Source: Reticulascus tulasneorum (lineage: Eukaryota > Ascomycota > Sordariomycetes > Glomerellales > Reticulascaceae). Taken from it: a stretch of DNA of 64,000 nucleotides. The stretch lies in assembly GCA_001557505.1 (NCBI GenBank), contig LSAX01000008.1:1674001-1738000 (forward strand). The letters run 5' to 3'. Positions 22,674 to 33,829 of the stretch are shown here, piece by piece. The translations under genes and the position numbers were made by a program. The notes beneath the pieces were generated by a model, which saw nothing but the letters and a program-made list of their open reading frames with translations, ran no database searches and was not told the origin of the DNA. The stretch's first letter is position 1. Each line of letters opens with the position of its first letter.

Positions 22674-24787
22674 TTATGTGTACGTAGTACAAAGTCCTTT
22701 CGCCAAACCCCTTCCCGGCCCAACGATATAAGACTCGAGCCTGGTTGCCCTAACACAAACCTGATCTGCTAGTTTCTTCATGGTTTGGAAATCATCCCAT
22801 AATTGGGCTGGATCTCTGTACGACACAACTGGCATGTTTTGACGCTTGTGTAACAGGTTGCGACTCCTGTCCTTGCTAGGGCCCCATATACTTTTGAAAA
22901 ACTTGTACTCAGAGCAAAGTGCTTCAAAATCTGTTATGATGGCTTCCATTTCTTCGATGGCAGTACGACCGTGTGTGGGTAAGGGCTGAAAGCTCTGGCC
23001 AGCTCGTGTTAGGTCAATGTCTGTTTGTTTGCAACTTGCTTCCCAGTCACTAATTTCAGTGTTGGACGCTTTCGTATCCCTAGGTAAGAGTTCTAGTAGG
23101 TTCGAGGAGCGAATTGTTCCCAAGAGTATAACTGATGGATCTGTGGGAAGGAATCGCAGTAGCCCGACAGGTACCGAAACCAAGAGGATGGTTGAATCAC
23201 TGGCAAAGCCAGCTTCGACCCTTACAGCATCAATGGGAACAGGCAAAGCACTTAGCCAATGAGCAAAGAGGTTGACCTTTAGTGCCTCCGGATCGAGGTC
23301 CTCCAGAAGCCGGAAGCTGAGCAATAGCCTGGGATATTGCGGAAGGGTTGAGATGGATGTTAGCGACGTTTCGGCACTAGATCTTTCTAGGGAATTGGCA
23401 TTGCTGTTTGAAGGACTACCTATGGGAGAATTGGACCGAGACACGCACTTTTCGTCTTCTGAAATGCTCTCCGATACCCTGTACTGGTCTTTGAACCGGT
23501 CTTTATCGTGGCGTCCGGAAAGAAGAATATCACGGGGTAGGTCCGGATCTTGGCTCAGTATTAGATGCACTGGTGGCTCCATATGAACCGAGTCTTTGCG
23601 TCGGTTCTGGATGTCGAGATAAATCCGACTGTAAAGGAATGCCGCAGAGAATGAAGGCAGGTGACAGAGCAGTTTCAGCTGCCGCATAAGCACCTTCGTG
23701 AAGGAAGATTCGCCGACACCAGGCATGGTGATGTTAAACGAACCAGCCCCTATCAGGGTCGTCACGCCGTTTCCGCCCTCGCAACTTGATACCCCGGCTT
23801 TGGAACAGTCCAGAAGTATAAGCACATCCACAGGTGCCTCCTCAAGCATACTCTGGACGTCTGACCATCGAACTTGGGGAGGACGATCTCGTTGGCGCGG
23901 CTTTACAACACTAGTCCATATCATCTTGCCCTGATCACTCAGACGAGCATGCCCGGCATAGTAGAAAATCCTCAGATGGAGAGGATCATCATCTTCCACA
24001 AGCTGAGTTACCATTTTGTTGACCTCTTGATGGCTCTTCAAGTCCGGGATCGGCCAGATGCTGACCTCAAAGCCGTATGCTTTAGTGAAGACATGTGCCA
24101 ACTGTCTAGCCTCTGGTGAGATGGACAGATTTCCCTCATCTTCCCAGTACATCATGAGCACACTAGTTCGCGAGTACCTGGAACTCCGATTTGTGACCAG
24201 GACGGCGTCAGCAGCTTTCTGTAGCTGTTCGCCGAAGTCTTCGAGTCTCCTGTGGTAAAGCAGATGCTCGATGTTGAATTGACCGAACGGTTTCGTAGCA
24301 AGAGTAGATGGCAAGAACCCGGGGTCGTCACCTTGGCTTCCGTCTTCGCTGGCATCTTGCGAGAAGTAGTTGCTTCCATCAAGCTGCAACGATGCGCCGC
24401 CCAAGTCGTCATTGATAATGAGACCGGCCAAGGCATGAGATGGTACGGGTAGTAAGTTACTTCCCTGACCATGTTTGGAGTGATTATCATCGCTCAGAGA
24501 AACGGAGCTGTCCGCATGTTCAGGGGATGGTCCAGCCGAAACGGCAGAACGTGCGTTCTGCTTTCCCAATGCCCGCCTGTTCTGAAACCAATTCTGGAGG
24601 GCTATTAGCAATAGTATCAATAAATCTTGGGATTATTTTTGCTTCCGTTGATTCTTGCGACGTCAACTCTAAACTGAAGCGCTAGAGATTCCTTCTGAAG
24701 GCTCGAGGGTTTCGGATTCCGCTGGAACTCACGCTCCAAGGCCTCAACCTCATCCCGTGTTAATTTGGGTTTCGAGGCACTATTCAT
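22674..24787 (-). CDS. Homeodomain plus caspase-like domain protein
   Basis: The reconstruction uses exon 1 24787-24647 and exon 2 24593-22674, giving 686 residues. Residues 1-60 form a homeodomain: LTRDEVEALEREFQ, LALQFRVDVARIN, then NWFQNRRALGKQ. A disordered linker of about 110 residues follows. Residues about 190-370 form a caspase-like (C14-type) p20 fold with SVLMMYWEDEGNLSISPEARQLAHVF, IPDLKSHQEVNK, the catalytic-type histidine in FYYAGHA (about H262), the cysteine in LILLDCSKAG (about C310), and FNITMPGVGESSFTKVL. The C-terminal 300 residues are unassigned. A sequence-specific DNA-binding nuclear protein carrying a protease-like domain is inferred, with no known function. Oddity: the 53-bp intron inside the homeobox begins GGAAGC rather than GTAAGC. 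If it is not spliced, translation ends after about 10 more codons, leaving only a partial homeodomain. Confidence 0.8.
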
Positions 24788-25575
24788 TTCGTAGTATGTG
24801 AGAGTATGAAGGAAGACTCTGGATCAGCTCATAACAGAAGCAAGACAACTAAAGCGCCATGGGAGGGAATAGAAGGAACAGAGAAGATGGAGAAAAACGG
24901 GGGTTTGGGAACACAGCCTTGTCTATATCACTCGACAAAACTACATAACTAGTGGGCGGTTGACATCGCCGCCCACCCATGCCGACAATCGCGCCTCTCG
25001 CCAACCATAAGGCACCAACTGGCAAGGCGGCCGAAGCCATAATAAGCACCGTTCTGACTACAGATGGGTACCGACGGACCTCCAGAGAACTACTCCATAA
25101 TCGGTCCATCCAGGTTGAGCCACGGGTTTAAGTTAATTTGTTCTGAATGTAGCCATTTGACTGAAGAAGATCGTCCCCTTTGGCTGACCGCTGTCAACGA
25201 TTAACTGACTAGCATAGGGGCCTGCAACCTGCTAAGTGACACAAAGAAATGTTCAATATCAATACGGAGACGAGCCCGAGGAACGAGTAGAGTATCGTTT
25301 AGGAGCTGCAGTCACTGTCATGCATTCCATGGTAGTTGTTGTGTAAGGACGGGAGAGACATACCCCTGCCATAGGATATGTAGTTGCCGCCAACCCCACT
25401 AAAGCTCCAGGCACTCACCTTGATGAACAACCCACTAATTTACCCCCGCCACCTTACCCGCCGGCCAGTGGCAGAGCATCTTCGGTCCACCGTCGCCGAG
25501 AAAATCAACGTCCTTCGTCTTGCACCATCAGGCCAGCAGAGAATGCGCTGCTGAAGTAGCGATTTGCACGAAATC
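24788..25575. other. Divergent promoter region
   Basis: About 790 bp lie between the start codon of the homeodomain-caspase gene (minus) and that of prefoldin subunit 3 (plus). No gene is seen inside it. It must hold both promoters; no TATA box or recognisable operator stands out. Confidence 0.5.
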
Positions 25576-26557
25576 ATGTCTGGAAAGGACAAGGAGCTCC
25601 AGTGCGTATTTTCCTATTGCGCTCCCCGAAGCTCGTTCGCTAACCAGCATTGCGATGCCTAGAAAAGATGCAACTCCAAGCAACCCGCGGGGCATCCCAT
25701 ACGCCCCGTTCGTCGACAAGGTCGAAGATTATGTCTCGTCGAGGGCGGATGTCGAGCCCACTCTACGAAACTTCCAGGAGATGATATCGTGAGTTCATCT
25801 TCAGCTCATACCTTGGCTGGCGGGATACGCAAGGTCTGCTCTGCCCCCGGGTGACTGCAGCTTGAGAAGCGTTGGGAATCACGACATGCAAGTTCTACTG
25901 GGCAGTTGGTAACATGTCTGCTGTGTAGGAAATACCAGTTCATGGAGTTGAATCTTCAGAAACGCATGGCTGGTTTGAAAGACAAGATCCCGGATATTCA
26001 GAAGACACTAGATACCGTGCAGTTTTTGAAGTTGAGAAAGGTATTAGGAGTGCAGTTAGCTGCCGACGAAGACAGGTTCTAAGATGTTTGCAGGATGAAA
26101 CAGAACCGATTGAGACTACGTTTGAGCTGAACGACACCTTGTACGCAAAAGCGAAGATCCCACCGACGGACGAGGTGTACATCTGGTTAGGGGTTAGTCA
26201 CCTAGGGTTTCAAGGACGAGCTTGCAGCTAACGCATATCGACAGGCAAATGTCATGTTGGCATACCCCATAGATGAGGCGGAAACCCTATTGGATTCCAA
26301 GCTCTCAACGGCGAAACAGAGCTTGTCCAACTGCGAAGAAGACTTGGACTTCTTGAGGGAACAAATCACGGTACGTCAGAGCATTTAGCAACACTTCTTC
26401 CATGATGAGGAGGATATCGGCTAACTGGATCTAGACTATGGAGGTTGCAATCGCAAGAGTTTACAACTGGGAGGTGGTACAAAAGCGCAAAGACAAATCG
26501 GACGAGGAGCAGAGCTCGGAAAAGGACAAGGACGGTGAAGTGGAGCCAAATGGTTGA
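25576..26557 (+). CDS. Prefoldin subunit 3 (Pac10/VBP1-like)
   Basis: Six exons (25576-25601, 25663-25788, 25929-26040, 26094-26192, 26245-26370, 26435-26557) encode 203 residues, the expected length. Prefoldin is a cytosolic heterohexamer that hands unfolded actin and tubulin to the CCT chaperonin; this is an alpha-type subunit. Diagnostic blocks are RGIPYAPFVDKVEDYV, KYQFMELNLQKRMAGLKDKIPDIQKTLDTVQFL, the central hairpin FELNDTLYAKAKIPPTDEVYIWLGANVMLAYPIDEAETLL, and the second helix LSTAKQSLSNCEEDLDFLREQIT. The C-terminal tail is charged (DKSDEEQSSEKDKDGEVE). An ATG within exon 2's upstream flank (MPRKDATPS) gives an alternative start with no first intron; the spliced start is preferred because all its splice sites are sound. 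Confidence 0.92.
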
Positions 26558-27326
26558 GGAAGCCTGATATGCGAGAATGAACGAAGTATCGAGAACCTCA
26601 TCTAGATGTGATGTTTCCGGTTCTGTATAGATGCTGGGCACGTCAGTGCTTCCAAACCAGCCAACAACATGCTAGGGAGCCACGGCCATAGCAGTGGTTA
26701 ATCAGTCGCTAGATGAGGCCCAGCACAGAAGATGGGAAACTAGAATTCCCAGATCTGTGTACAAGGAAATGGATGAATCTCGCCTTCTTGCGCCAAAAAA
26801 AACTCCGCGTATCCACTGTCAAGAATTGAAGCGCAAGCATGTAAATGAGTCGCGAGACAAGCATGTAATGGGGCTGATATTGCCAAAGCCTCGAAATGAC
26901 TCTAGCAATGTTCTATCCGCGTATAACTTAAGTCTAACTTATTTACCTAAGTAGGTAGCCAATACGCGGTGACCCGCCCAACTCAACGTTTCCTGGTGGG
27001 TTACGTAAGTTGGCGAACCAAAAATTGATAGTCTGAGGGGTACAGCCCCCAGAGCATGTCGCCAAGCCTTGCCTCTCTATGACGATTTTTTTGGATGCCA
27101 GCCAGTGACCAGCTTGACATTTATCTATAAACATAGGGATTCACGATCTCCAGTATTCTTCTGAAACAGCCGCCATTCTTGCTGCGCACATTACTGGAAC
27201 TGACCGACAAGCACTGCCAGATCGATCGTTCATCTTCAATCGACCCCTCTACGAAATAGCTAGCACCCACCACTTCCCCTCTCACCGTCTCGTCTCCTCG
27301 TTAGGGAGACCTTCAACGACCCCACC
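26558..27326. other. Intergenic, no supported gene
   Basis: This is the 3' flank of prefoldin and the promoter and leader of the Sec14 gene. ACCTAAGTAGGTAGCC occurs near 26943, one of the recurrent ACCTAAGGT-like motifs. The last 100 bp before the Sec14 start are C/T-rich, typical of a fungal leader. Confidence 0.5.
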
Positions 27327-28538
27327 ATGGAAGTCGATCCCAAGTACGACCACTATGACTACCCAACTACGGCCGCGACGGCGCAGTCCGGGCACCCTGG
27401 GCATCTCACCCCCGAGCAGCAGGCCCAGGTGCACCAGCTGCGGCTGATGCTGGAGGCGGAGGGGTTGTCTGATCGCCTGGATACTCTGACGATGGTGGGC
27501 ATGGCCGTGAAAGTATCATTCCGGGGAGTACGGTTTTGCTAACTTTCATATCTAGCTGCGGTTCCTGCGAGCCCGGAAGTTCGACGTCAACGCAGCCAAG
27601 AAGATGTAAGATGTGCTCGCGAGCGAACGGCTGAATGACGATTGACTGTTGGCAGGTTCGTCGACTTCGAGGAATGGCGGAAAACTACCAATTTGGACGA
27701 GACCGTCCCCACCTGGGACTATCCTGAGAAGGAGGAAGTACAGAAGTTTTATCCCCAGTACTACCACAAAGTCGACATTGTATGGCTTCCCTGGCTCCCC
27801 CCCGCTGCCCGTTTCGCGTCAATGCATTCCGGCTAACCAACTTTCTCCCTTCAGGACGGCCGTCCCGTTTACATCGAGCAGCTTGGTGGGATCGACCTCA
27901 CAGCAATGTACAAGATCACAACAGCTGAACGCATGCTCACGAACCTTGCGGTCGAGTACGAGAAATGCGCCGATCCGCGCTTCCCCGCCTGCTCGCGCAA
28001 GTTCAACCACCTCGTGGAGACGTGCTGCACCATCATGGACCTCAAGGGCGTGACGATCACGCGCGTGCCGTCGGTCTACTCGTACGTCAAGCAGGCGTCC
28101 GTCATCTCACAGAACTACTACCCGGAGCGTCTCGGAAAGCTGTACATGATCAATGCACCATGGGGCTTCTCCACCGTCTGGGGCGTTGTGAAAGGCTGGC
28201 TGGACCCTGTCACCGTGCAGAAGATCCACATTCTCGGCTCAGGATATCAGAAGGAGTTGATTGCGCAAATCCCCGCTGAGAATCTGCCCGAGCAGTTCGG
28301 TGGCAAGTGTAAATGCGAGGGAGGATGCCATATGAGTGATGCAGGCCCGTGGCAGGAGAAGGAATGGACCAAGCCTCCAAAGTGGGCAACCGCAGGCAAG
28401 GCTGACGACACCATCAAGAACACAGGGGGAGAAACCGTTGCCGCTCCGGAGGGAGCCGCTCCCGTCACCGGAAGTGCGCCAGCTCCCGAAACCGCTGCGG
28501 AACCAGTCAAGGCCCCAGCCCCGGCCGCCGCAACATAA
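27327..28538 (+). CDS. Sec14-like phosphatidylinositol transfer protein
   Basis: Four exons (27327-27494, 27556-27605, 27656-27779, 27855-28538) give 341 residues. Sec14 exchanges phosphatidylinositol and phosphatidylcholine and supports Golgi vesicle formation. [26 protein letters not shown] and [33 protein letters not shown] lipid-binding domain: [83 protein letters not shown], and [15 protein letters not shown]. The C-terminus after the Sec14 core is a low-complexity Ala/Pro/Val tail of about 60 residues, which is longer than in yeast and may be disordered. The gene is convergent with Mis14. Confidence 0.95.
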
Positions 28539-29054
28539 GTGGCAAATACGTAAATGTTTTCATGCTCCAAAGCGGACAGTCGAGGCTTTTTGATTATGTT
28601 GGCCGCCGAAGCGAAAAGAGCCGGTCAGATGGCACTTGGTCTATTTTCCCACTGCATCTAAGAGCTATGGGCCACTGCATGGACCCATGGGGAGCGAGCA
28701 AAAAGGATATGTCCTCAGGGGATGGCTTTCATTCACGTATTCTGAACCCTATCAAAACTCACACACCCAGCATGATAATTTGGAACAGCTTGAATTCCAC
28801 TTGGTGGATGCTTTGCTCAAACTTGAGCCGCCCATGAGATTCACCATTTCCCACCCTTTCCCCCTGTCTTGGCTTTCCTTGTAATACACATCATTCAAGA
28901 GACAGAATTAGACATACAGTTTTATCAAGCGCATGCATTTGTCCCCTTCCGTCCAGATATCCATCGCATCGTATCGGTTCGCGGCGTATCCATGCCAATT
29001 TGTATCAAAAGTCCATACCCCGAAACGCCCACCCTGTAAAGACGCCGTCGAGAC
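28539..29054. other. Convergent 3' intergenic region
   Basis: About 500 bp between the Sec14 and Mis14 stop codons. No reading frame is supported; it is presumably the 3' untranslated regions of both genes. Confidence 0.5.
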
Positions 29055-29813
29055 TCATGATCGTTCAGTGACAACGTACTCCCCCGCAACCCTCGCCCTC
29101 TCCATCTTGGCCACCGTAGCTGGCATCTCCCTCTTCATCCTCCCCAGGTCCGCAACCACTCCCTTGAACGCACCCTCGACACCATCTTGCCGCTCCAACA
29201 CCCCGACCCCGAGCCCAGAATCGGCCTCTGCGTCCTTGCCCTCGGCCAGCGCAGATCGCCGCGCATCGAGCACATCCTCGTCCAGCTTCGTGCCGCGCCG
29301 GAAGCTCTCGGCGTAGTCCGCAGCCACGGCGCCCGGCACGCTCTTCTTCAGCGCGGCGATCTCGTTCATCAGCTCCTCTTCCTGGCGCGCGAGGTCCTCG
29401 ACGCGTTCCCGGAGCCGGCCGTCCCAGGGTGCAAAAACCTCGACTGGCGCAGAGGGGGTGGAGGCGAGGAAGGCGGTCGGGTCGGCGGGGAGGCCGTTTA
29501 TGGTGAGGTTTGGGGCGGCGTGGGCAAAGACTTTGTTGATGTACTGAAGGCATGTTAGTGTCCAACACGGGGGTGGAGGGGGCGCACAGAGATGAGATCG
29601 GTGGTTGGAGACGGGGAGCTGGCATACCTCAGTCACAAGCCTCTCGATCTGTGTCCTCAGCTCATCTTCTTCGCCCGCCGTGCCGTCGACCGGCGGGAAC
29701 GCCTCATTGACTCTGTCCTCGGCTGCGCGTCGCACGTTGTTGAGAAGGTAGGCCAGATCCTCCGGCGATTGCAGCTCGATCTTCCGATGCGCAGATGAAG
29801 ATTCCATTGCCAT
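29055..29813 (-). CDS. Kinetochore protein Mis14/Nsl1
   Basis: Two exons (29813-29628, 29543-29055; 84-bp intron) encode 224 residues. Mis14/Nsl1 is one of four subunits of the MIS12 complex that joins inner centromere chromatin to the NDC80 complex. The N-terminal HRKIELQSPEDLAYLLNNVRRAAEDRVNEAFPP block is characteristic of fungal Mis14. It is followed by YINKVFAHAAPNLTINGL, APWDGRLRERVEDLARQEEELMNEIAALKKSVP (coiled coil), and a C-terminal helical region ending MERARVAGEYVV. A second in-frame ATG at 29807 removes only two residues. The second exon is very GC-rich compared with neighbouring genes. Confidence 0.82.
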   Translation of the reverse strand: MAMESSSAHRKIELQSPEDLAYLLNNVRRAAEDRVNEAFPPVDGTAGEEDELRTQIERLVTEVCQLPVSNHRSHLCAPPPPPCWTLTCLQYINKVFAHAAPNLTINGLPADPTAFLASTPSAPVEVFAPWDGRLRERVEDLARQEEELMNEIAALKKSVPGAVAADYAESFRRGTKLDEDVLDARRSALAEGKDAEADSGLGVGVLERQDGVEGAFKGVVADLGRMKREMPATVAKMERARVAGEYVVTERS

Positions 29814-30959
29814 TGAATTTCCGCAGCAGCCAGCCTGCGCATAAAAAATTCGTCTTCCCCCTTCGTTTTCCGTTGGAAGTTGCCGACTGTGCTGTTTACT
29901 TCCGCAAAGGATTTGGTGTGTTGACTCGCGTCTAATCCCGCCTTCAAATCCCTTATCTTATCGCCCTGCATAGCTTACCTAAGGCAGGCTGCCAAGAGCA
30001 GTGCCGGGGTCGGCCGCGCTCACCACACAGTGGGGTTCCAACGAATTGGCGGGGCTCAGGCTAACTTACCTTAGTGGGGAGAGCTGGGGGGGAAATATGG
30101 TGCCATTGCCTGATGCACTTGATGCACCCGGCGTTGAAGCACGCGAATGGGCTACTGTTTCACCGAAAATCCGAGCCACACGATCGACATGAGGCTCGCA
30201 GAGGTCTATTTAGGTTCTTGTGCGCGGAGAACGGGAGGCAGCAATAAGGCCAACACTAGAGGCAGACACGTAGGGCGATGTGGTCGAGATGCGTCATAAC
30301 GTTTGCAGCTCTGAGGGCCCGACAAGTCGCGAAGTACTGGAGCCTGGCTAAATGGATGCATGTTAAAATGTCTCCATTTTTGCTTCTACTCGAGGACAGG
30401 GGCATATTCAAACACACATAGAATGAGGGGTGAGATCAAGCTATTGGCCAGACAAGCTGGCAGCTCTAACTATCAAAGTGGAAAGGGTACAGCTTGGGAA
30501 GGTGGACGGGGTTGTTCCCAAGGAAGACCAAAGACCAAGACAAACGCCGCGATCCAGGAAAGAGGGGACACAGATGATAAGCAGAATGAAAGGTGAATAA
30601 ACGTAGCCGTCTTTGCACTAAGAAGGAAACCAAACTCCGCATGGGCCATTCCATCCAGTTTCGATAATAAACTCCCCTCCAATTCCCCGAAAGTCAATGA
30701 CCAAAATGTACTGTTCGTCCAGCCGCAACAAAAGTTTCGCCCCTGTCCATGAATTTCCCAAGAGTCCTGGCGTGTGCCTCATCCGCGGTCGTTTGATAAT
30801 AAGCCAGTTTGCTGAGTCCAACAGTAATAAAGTAGGTTTGCATCCGGGGCGCCGATATAAAGTAAGTGTGGTTGGAGGAGTGTCTCGTGAGAATCGTCGA
30901 TCTAAGTACGGTCGGAACGTGGGGATGCATACAGCATCAAATCGCTGAGGCCGGGTGAC
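29814..30959. other. Intergenic, no supported gene
   Basis: Over 1.1 kb between two minus-strand genes. It contains CTTACCTAAGG near 29965 and TTACCTTAG near 30064. No frame on either strand shows a domain or coherent splicing. Confidence 0.5.
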
Positions 30960-31581
30960 TCATTGCGGGAGCATGCTCTTGAGTTCCTCGTCGCTGAGAA
31001 CAATCTCGTGCACGGGTTCCCGTCGGTTCTCGAGAGGGACGTAATCGCAGTCAACATAGGACGGCAGGAAGATCTCTGAACACGGAGGGTCAGCTTGAAT
31101 CGTTAACGACATCGGGGAACAGATTCTTACCTGGATTCCATGCAAATCCCTGGCTGGAAGAGAGGTATGAGATCTATCGTGAGTTAGCAGGCCCGTCGGG
31201 CTGGCATAGAGGGCGAACGGCGGACGACTTACCAGCCGCGGAGGTCCGTTTGGCTCTCCGATATTGATAACAGTGCACTCTTGTTTAGAGATAGCGGTAC
31301 CTGGGAAATATTGTTAGTGGAAGGCGACGATGCTAAGGCGGAGTGGCAACGAATGCCAAGCCTTTGACACGGGGAGGTGTTCGAGCTGGAGGGGGGGATG
31401 ACATACTCAGGAGGCTAGGTCGCCGCTGATGGAGCATCTTCTGCTTCTGTGCCGAAGATGGGGTAGAGGTGCGTGGTGAGCTTGAATACGAAGAAGAAGA
31501 GGAGCTGGTGGCAGCCTTGGACGATTGATCGTAGGTCCGATCCGACGACGGCGTCGCCGGGATAGCAATAGACGACGACAT
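30960..31581 (-). CDS. Conserved fungal protein of unknown function
   Basis: Four exons (31581-31407, 31300-31233, 31173-31131, 31075-30960) with GT-AG introns give 133 residues. The first 50 residues are Ser/Thr-rich and disordered. The rest is a compact conserved-looking segment: TAISKQECTVINIGEPNGPPRL, SQGFAWNPEIFLPSYVDCDYVPLENRREPVHEIVLSDEELKSMLPQ. I believe this small protein recurs in Pezizomycotina genomes without an assigned role. Four exons that stay in frame across three introns argue strongly that it is a real gene. The start ATG lies 30 bp from a 20-base G run (C run on the coding strand) in the leader. Confidence 0.75.
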
Positions 31582-31610
31582 AGTATTACGGACACGCAAG
31601 GCTCAGAGAT

Positions 31611-31630
31611 GGGGGGGGGGGGGGGGGGGG
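31611..31630. repeat. Homopolymer run of 20 G
   Basis: Twenty consecutive G on the plus strand, in the leader of the minus-strand 133-aa gene, where it reads as poly-C. Such runs are prone to sequencing and assembly length errors. Confidence 0.9.
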
Positions 31631-32198
31631 AGACGGGAATGGTTCGGAGCTGTCTTGACGATTGACTCTGGGAGAGCAAAATGACGGGTAGCAGGAGACA
31701 GGATTGCGAAGGAAAGAAGAGGGTCTTTTGCAGTTTCGGGTGAGCAGAGGAAATCAAGGAGGAATTAAAGGTACGAAGAAAGAAGAAGAAGAGGCCAAAT
31801 GCGAGCTGTGACTGTGACTTGTACAGTGCCAGGTGCAGGGTGACAAGGACGAGGCCTAACGATCCATGTGAATCACGCCTACATTGTCCCATACAGTATG
31901 TAAGGCAGCTGGCGGGGGAGCGTGCCTGATAAGAGATAGGTGACAGAGATGGAGGAGCAGATAAGGCGGCGTATAGGCCATCAGGCGGACGCACTAACAG
32001 TTGCCAGTACCGGAGACACCTCCATCATCGCGACAGGGATTGGCATCACTGTCCCCACGCCATTTTGGGGAACCAGCCCCGGTCTGCGCCAATCGGAGGC
32101 CGCCGCTGCCTTGAGCAGGTGAGTAACCTGCTGCAGGCACTTCGCCTTGCTCCCAGCCAGCTTTCCCAACCAATCACGCAGCAGGGGGTCGGCCAGAT

Positions 32199-32204
32199 CA
32201 CGTG
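32199..32204. promoter_or_regulatory. CACGTG E-box upstream of RPT3
   Basis: The palindrome CACGTG, in the context GATCACGTGAC, lies about 240 bp before the RPT3 start and 25 bp after a CCAAT pentamer. This is a binding site for bHLH factors and a common arrangement in fungal housekeeping promoters. Function is inferred from the motif only. Confidence 0.35.
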
Positions 32205-32441
32205 ACACCGCTGCTCTGACTAAGCTGGGCTGAAAGGCTGCGTTACCCTTTGACGCCTGCTGCTTTGCTGTTGCTATGTGTGTGCTGGTCAAGCTCGTGA
32301 ACCGGACATTTCGCCATCCATCATCATCAATCCTTCAGCCACCGCAAAAACTCGCACTCTCCTCTACGCCCGCCAGACCTTGTTCTTTCCATTCAGGATA
32401 CCGGATTTCAGCGTGCAGATAGATAGGGACCAGTCGACAAG

Positions 32442-33829
32442 ATGGGTGACGTCCTCGTGGAAAACCCGGCAAACCATGTCTTCCCCCATAAGAAGACGGC
32501 GCCGTCAACAATCCCCAGCATCGAGAACTTCGAGGGCATACCGACGGAAGGAGGCGATGACTACGCGACGCTGAAGAAGCTGCAACGGCAACTGGAGTAC
32601 ATCCAGCTGCAGGAAGAATACATCAAGGATGAGCAAAGGTCCGTTCCGCATGCCCCCGTGTCCATGCCATGCATCCATCTCTTGAACTGCATCTGACTCG
32701 TCCCCAACAGGAGTCTAAAACGAGAGCTCGTCCGAGCCCAAGAAGAGATCAAGCGAATCCAGAGCGTACCGTTAGTCATTGGCCAGTTCATGGAGGCCAT
32801 CGATCAGAAGTAAGACACGTTTCCCACCCCCCGAATAGACATTATGCTAACAATCGCAGCACCGGAATCGTCCAGTCATCTACCGGCTCCAACTACGTCG
32901 TCCGTATCCTCTCCACCCTCGACCGCGAAAAGCTCAAGCCTTCCTCCTCCGTCGCCCTGCACCGTCACTCCAATGCCCTTGTCGATATCCTCCCCCCGGA
33001 AGCCGATTCCTCCATCGCCATGCTTGGAGCTGACGAGAAGCCCGACGTGACCTACGCCGATGTTGGTGGTCTCGACATGCAAAAGCAGGAGATCCGCGAA
33101 GCCGTTGAACTACCACTTACCCACTTCGACCTGTACAAGCAAATCGGTATCGACCCCCCGCGCGGCGTGTTGCTCTATGGACCTCCGGGAACCGGAAAGA
33201 CCATGCTGGTCAAGGCCGTCGCCAACTCCACAACCGCCAACTTCATCCGCGTCGTGGGCTCCGAGTTCGTGCAAAAGTATCTCGGTGAAGGACCGCGAAT
33301 GGTCAGAGACGTGTTCCGCATGGCGCGGGAGAACTCGCCCGCCATCATCTTCATCGATGAGATCGACGCCATCGCCACGAAGCGATTCGACGCCCAGACC
33401 GGCGCGGATCGCGAAGTCCAACGTATCCTCCTCGAGCTGCTCAACCAAATGGACGGCTTCGACCAAACCGCCAACGTCAAGGTCATCATGGCCACCAACC
33501 GAGCCGACACCCTCGATCCCGCCCTCCTCCGTCCCGGTCGGTTGGACCGCAAGATCGAGTTCCCCTCCCTGCGCGATCGTCGCGAGCGACGACTAATCTT
33601 CACCACCATCGCGTCCAAGATGAGTCTGGCGCCCGAGGTCGACCTCGACAGCCTGATTGTGCGCAACGACCCGCTCAGCGGCGCCATCATCGCCGCGATC
33701 ATGCAGGAGGCCGGCCTGCGCGCGGTGCGCAAGAACCGATATAACATCATCCAGGTGGATCTGGAGGATGCCTATTCGAGCCAGGTCAAGGGCGCGAGTG
33801 ACGAGAACAAGTTTGATTTCTACAAATAG
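32442..33829 (+). CDS. rpt3: 26S proteasome regulatory ATPase Rpt3 (subunit 6B)
   Basis: Three exons (32442-32638, 32711-32809, 32860-33829) encode 421 residues. Rpt3 is one of six AAA ATPases of the 19S base that unfold ubiquitinated substrates into the 20S core. An N-terminal coiled coil ([33 protein letters not shown]) and an OB-type segment precede the AAA domain. Visible motifs are [19 protein letters not shown], Walker A GPPGTGKT (about 206-213), the pore loop [11 protein letters not shown], Walker [11 protein letters not shown], the arginine fingers in [14 protein letters not shown], and the C-terminal tail FDFYK. That terminal pattern, with the NPANHVF N-terminus, separates Rpt3 from the other five paralogues. 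All catalytic residues are intact. Confidence 0.96.

Larger units (their letters stand above)
31582..32441. other. Divergent promoter of 133-aa gene and RPT3
   Basis: Shared 860-bp region between two divergently transcribed genes. It contains the G run at 31611-31630, a CCAAT box at 32170-32174 and a CACGTG E-box at 32199-32204. No gene is seen inside. Confidence 0.5.

Noticed and set aside
24640..24660. GC donor (GCAAGA) as the homeobox splice site
   Set aside because: It would remove four residues of helix 3 needed for DNA recognition; the 53-bp segment starting GG fits the homeodomain exactly.
31611..31630. G run as a G-quadruplex element
   Set aside because: A plain homopolymer cannot be told apart from an assembly artefact here; no spaced G-tract pattern is present.
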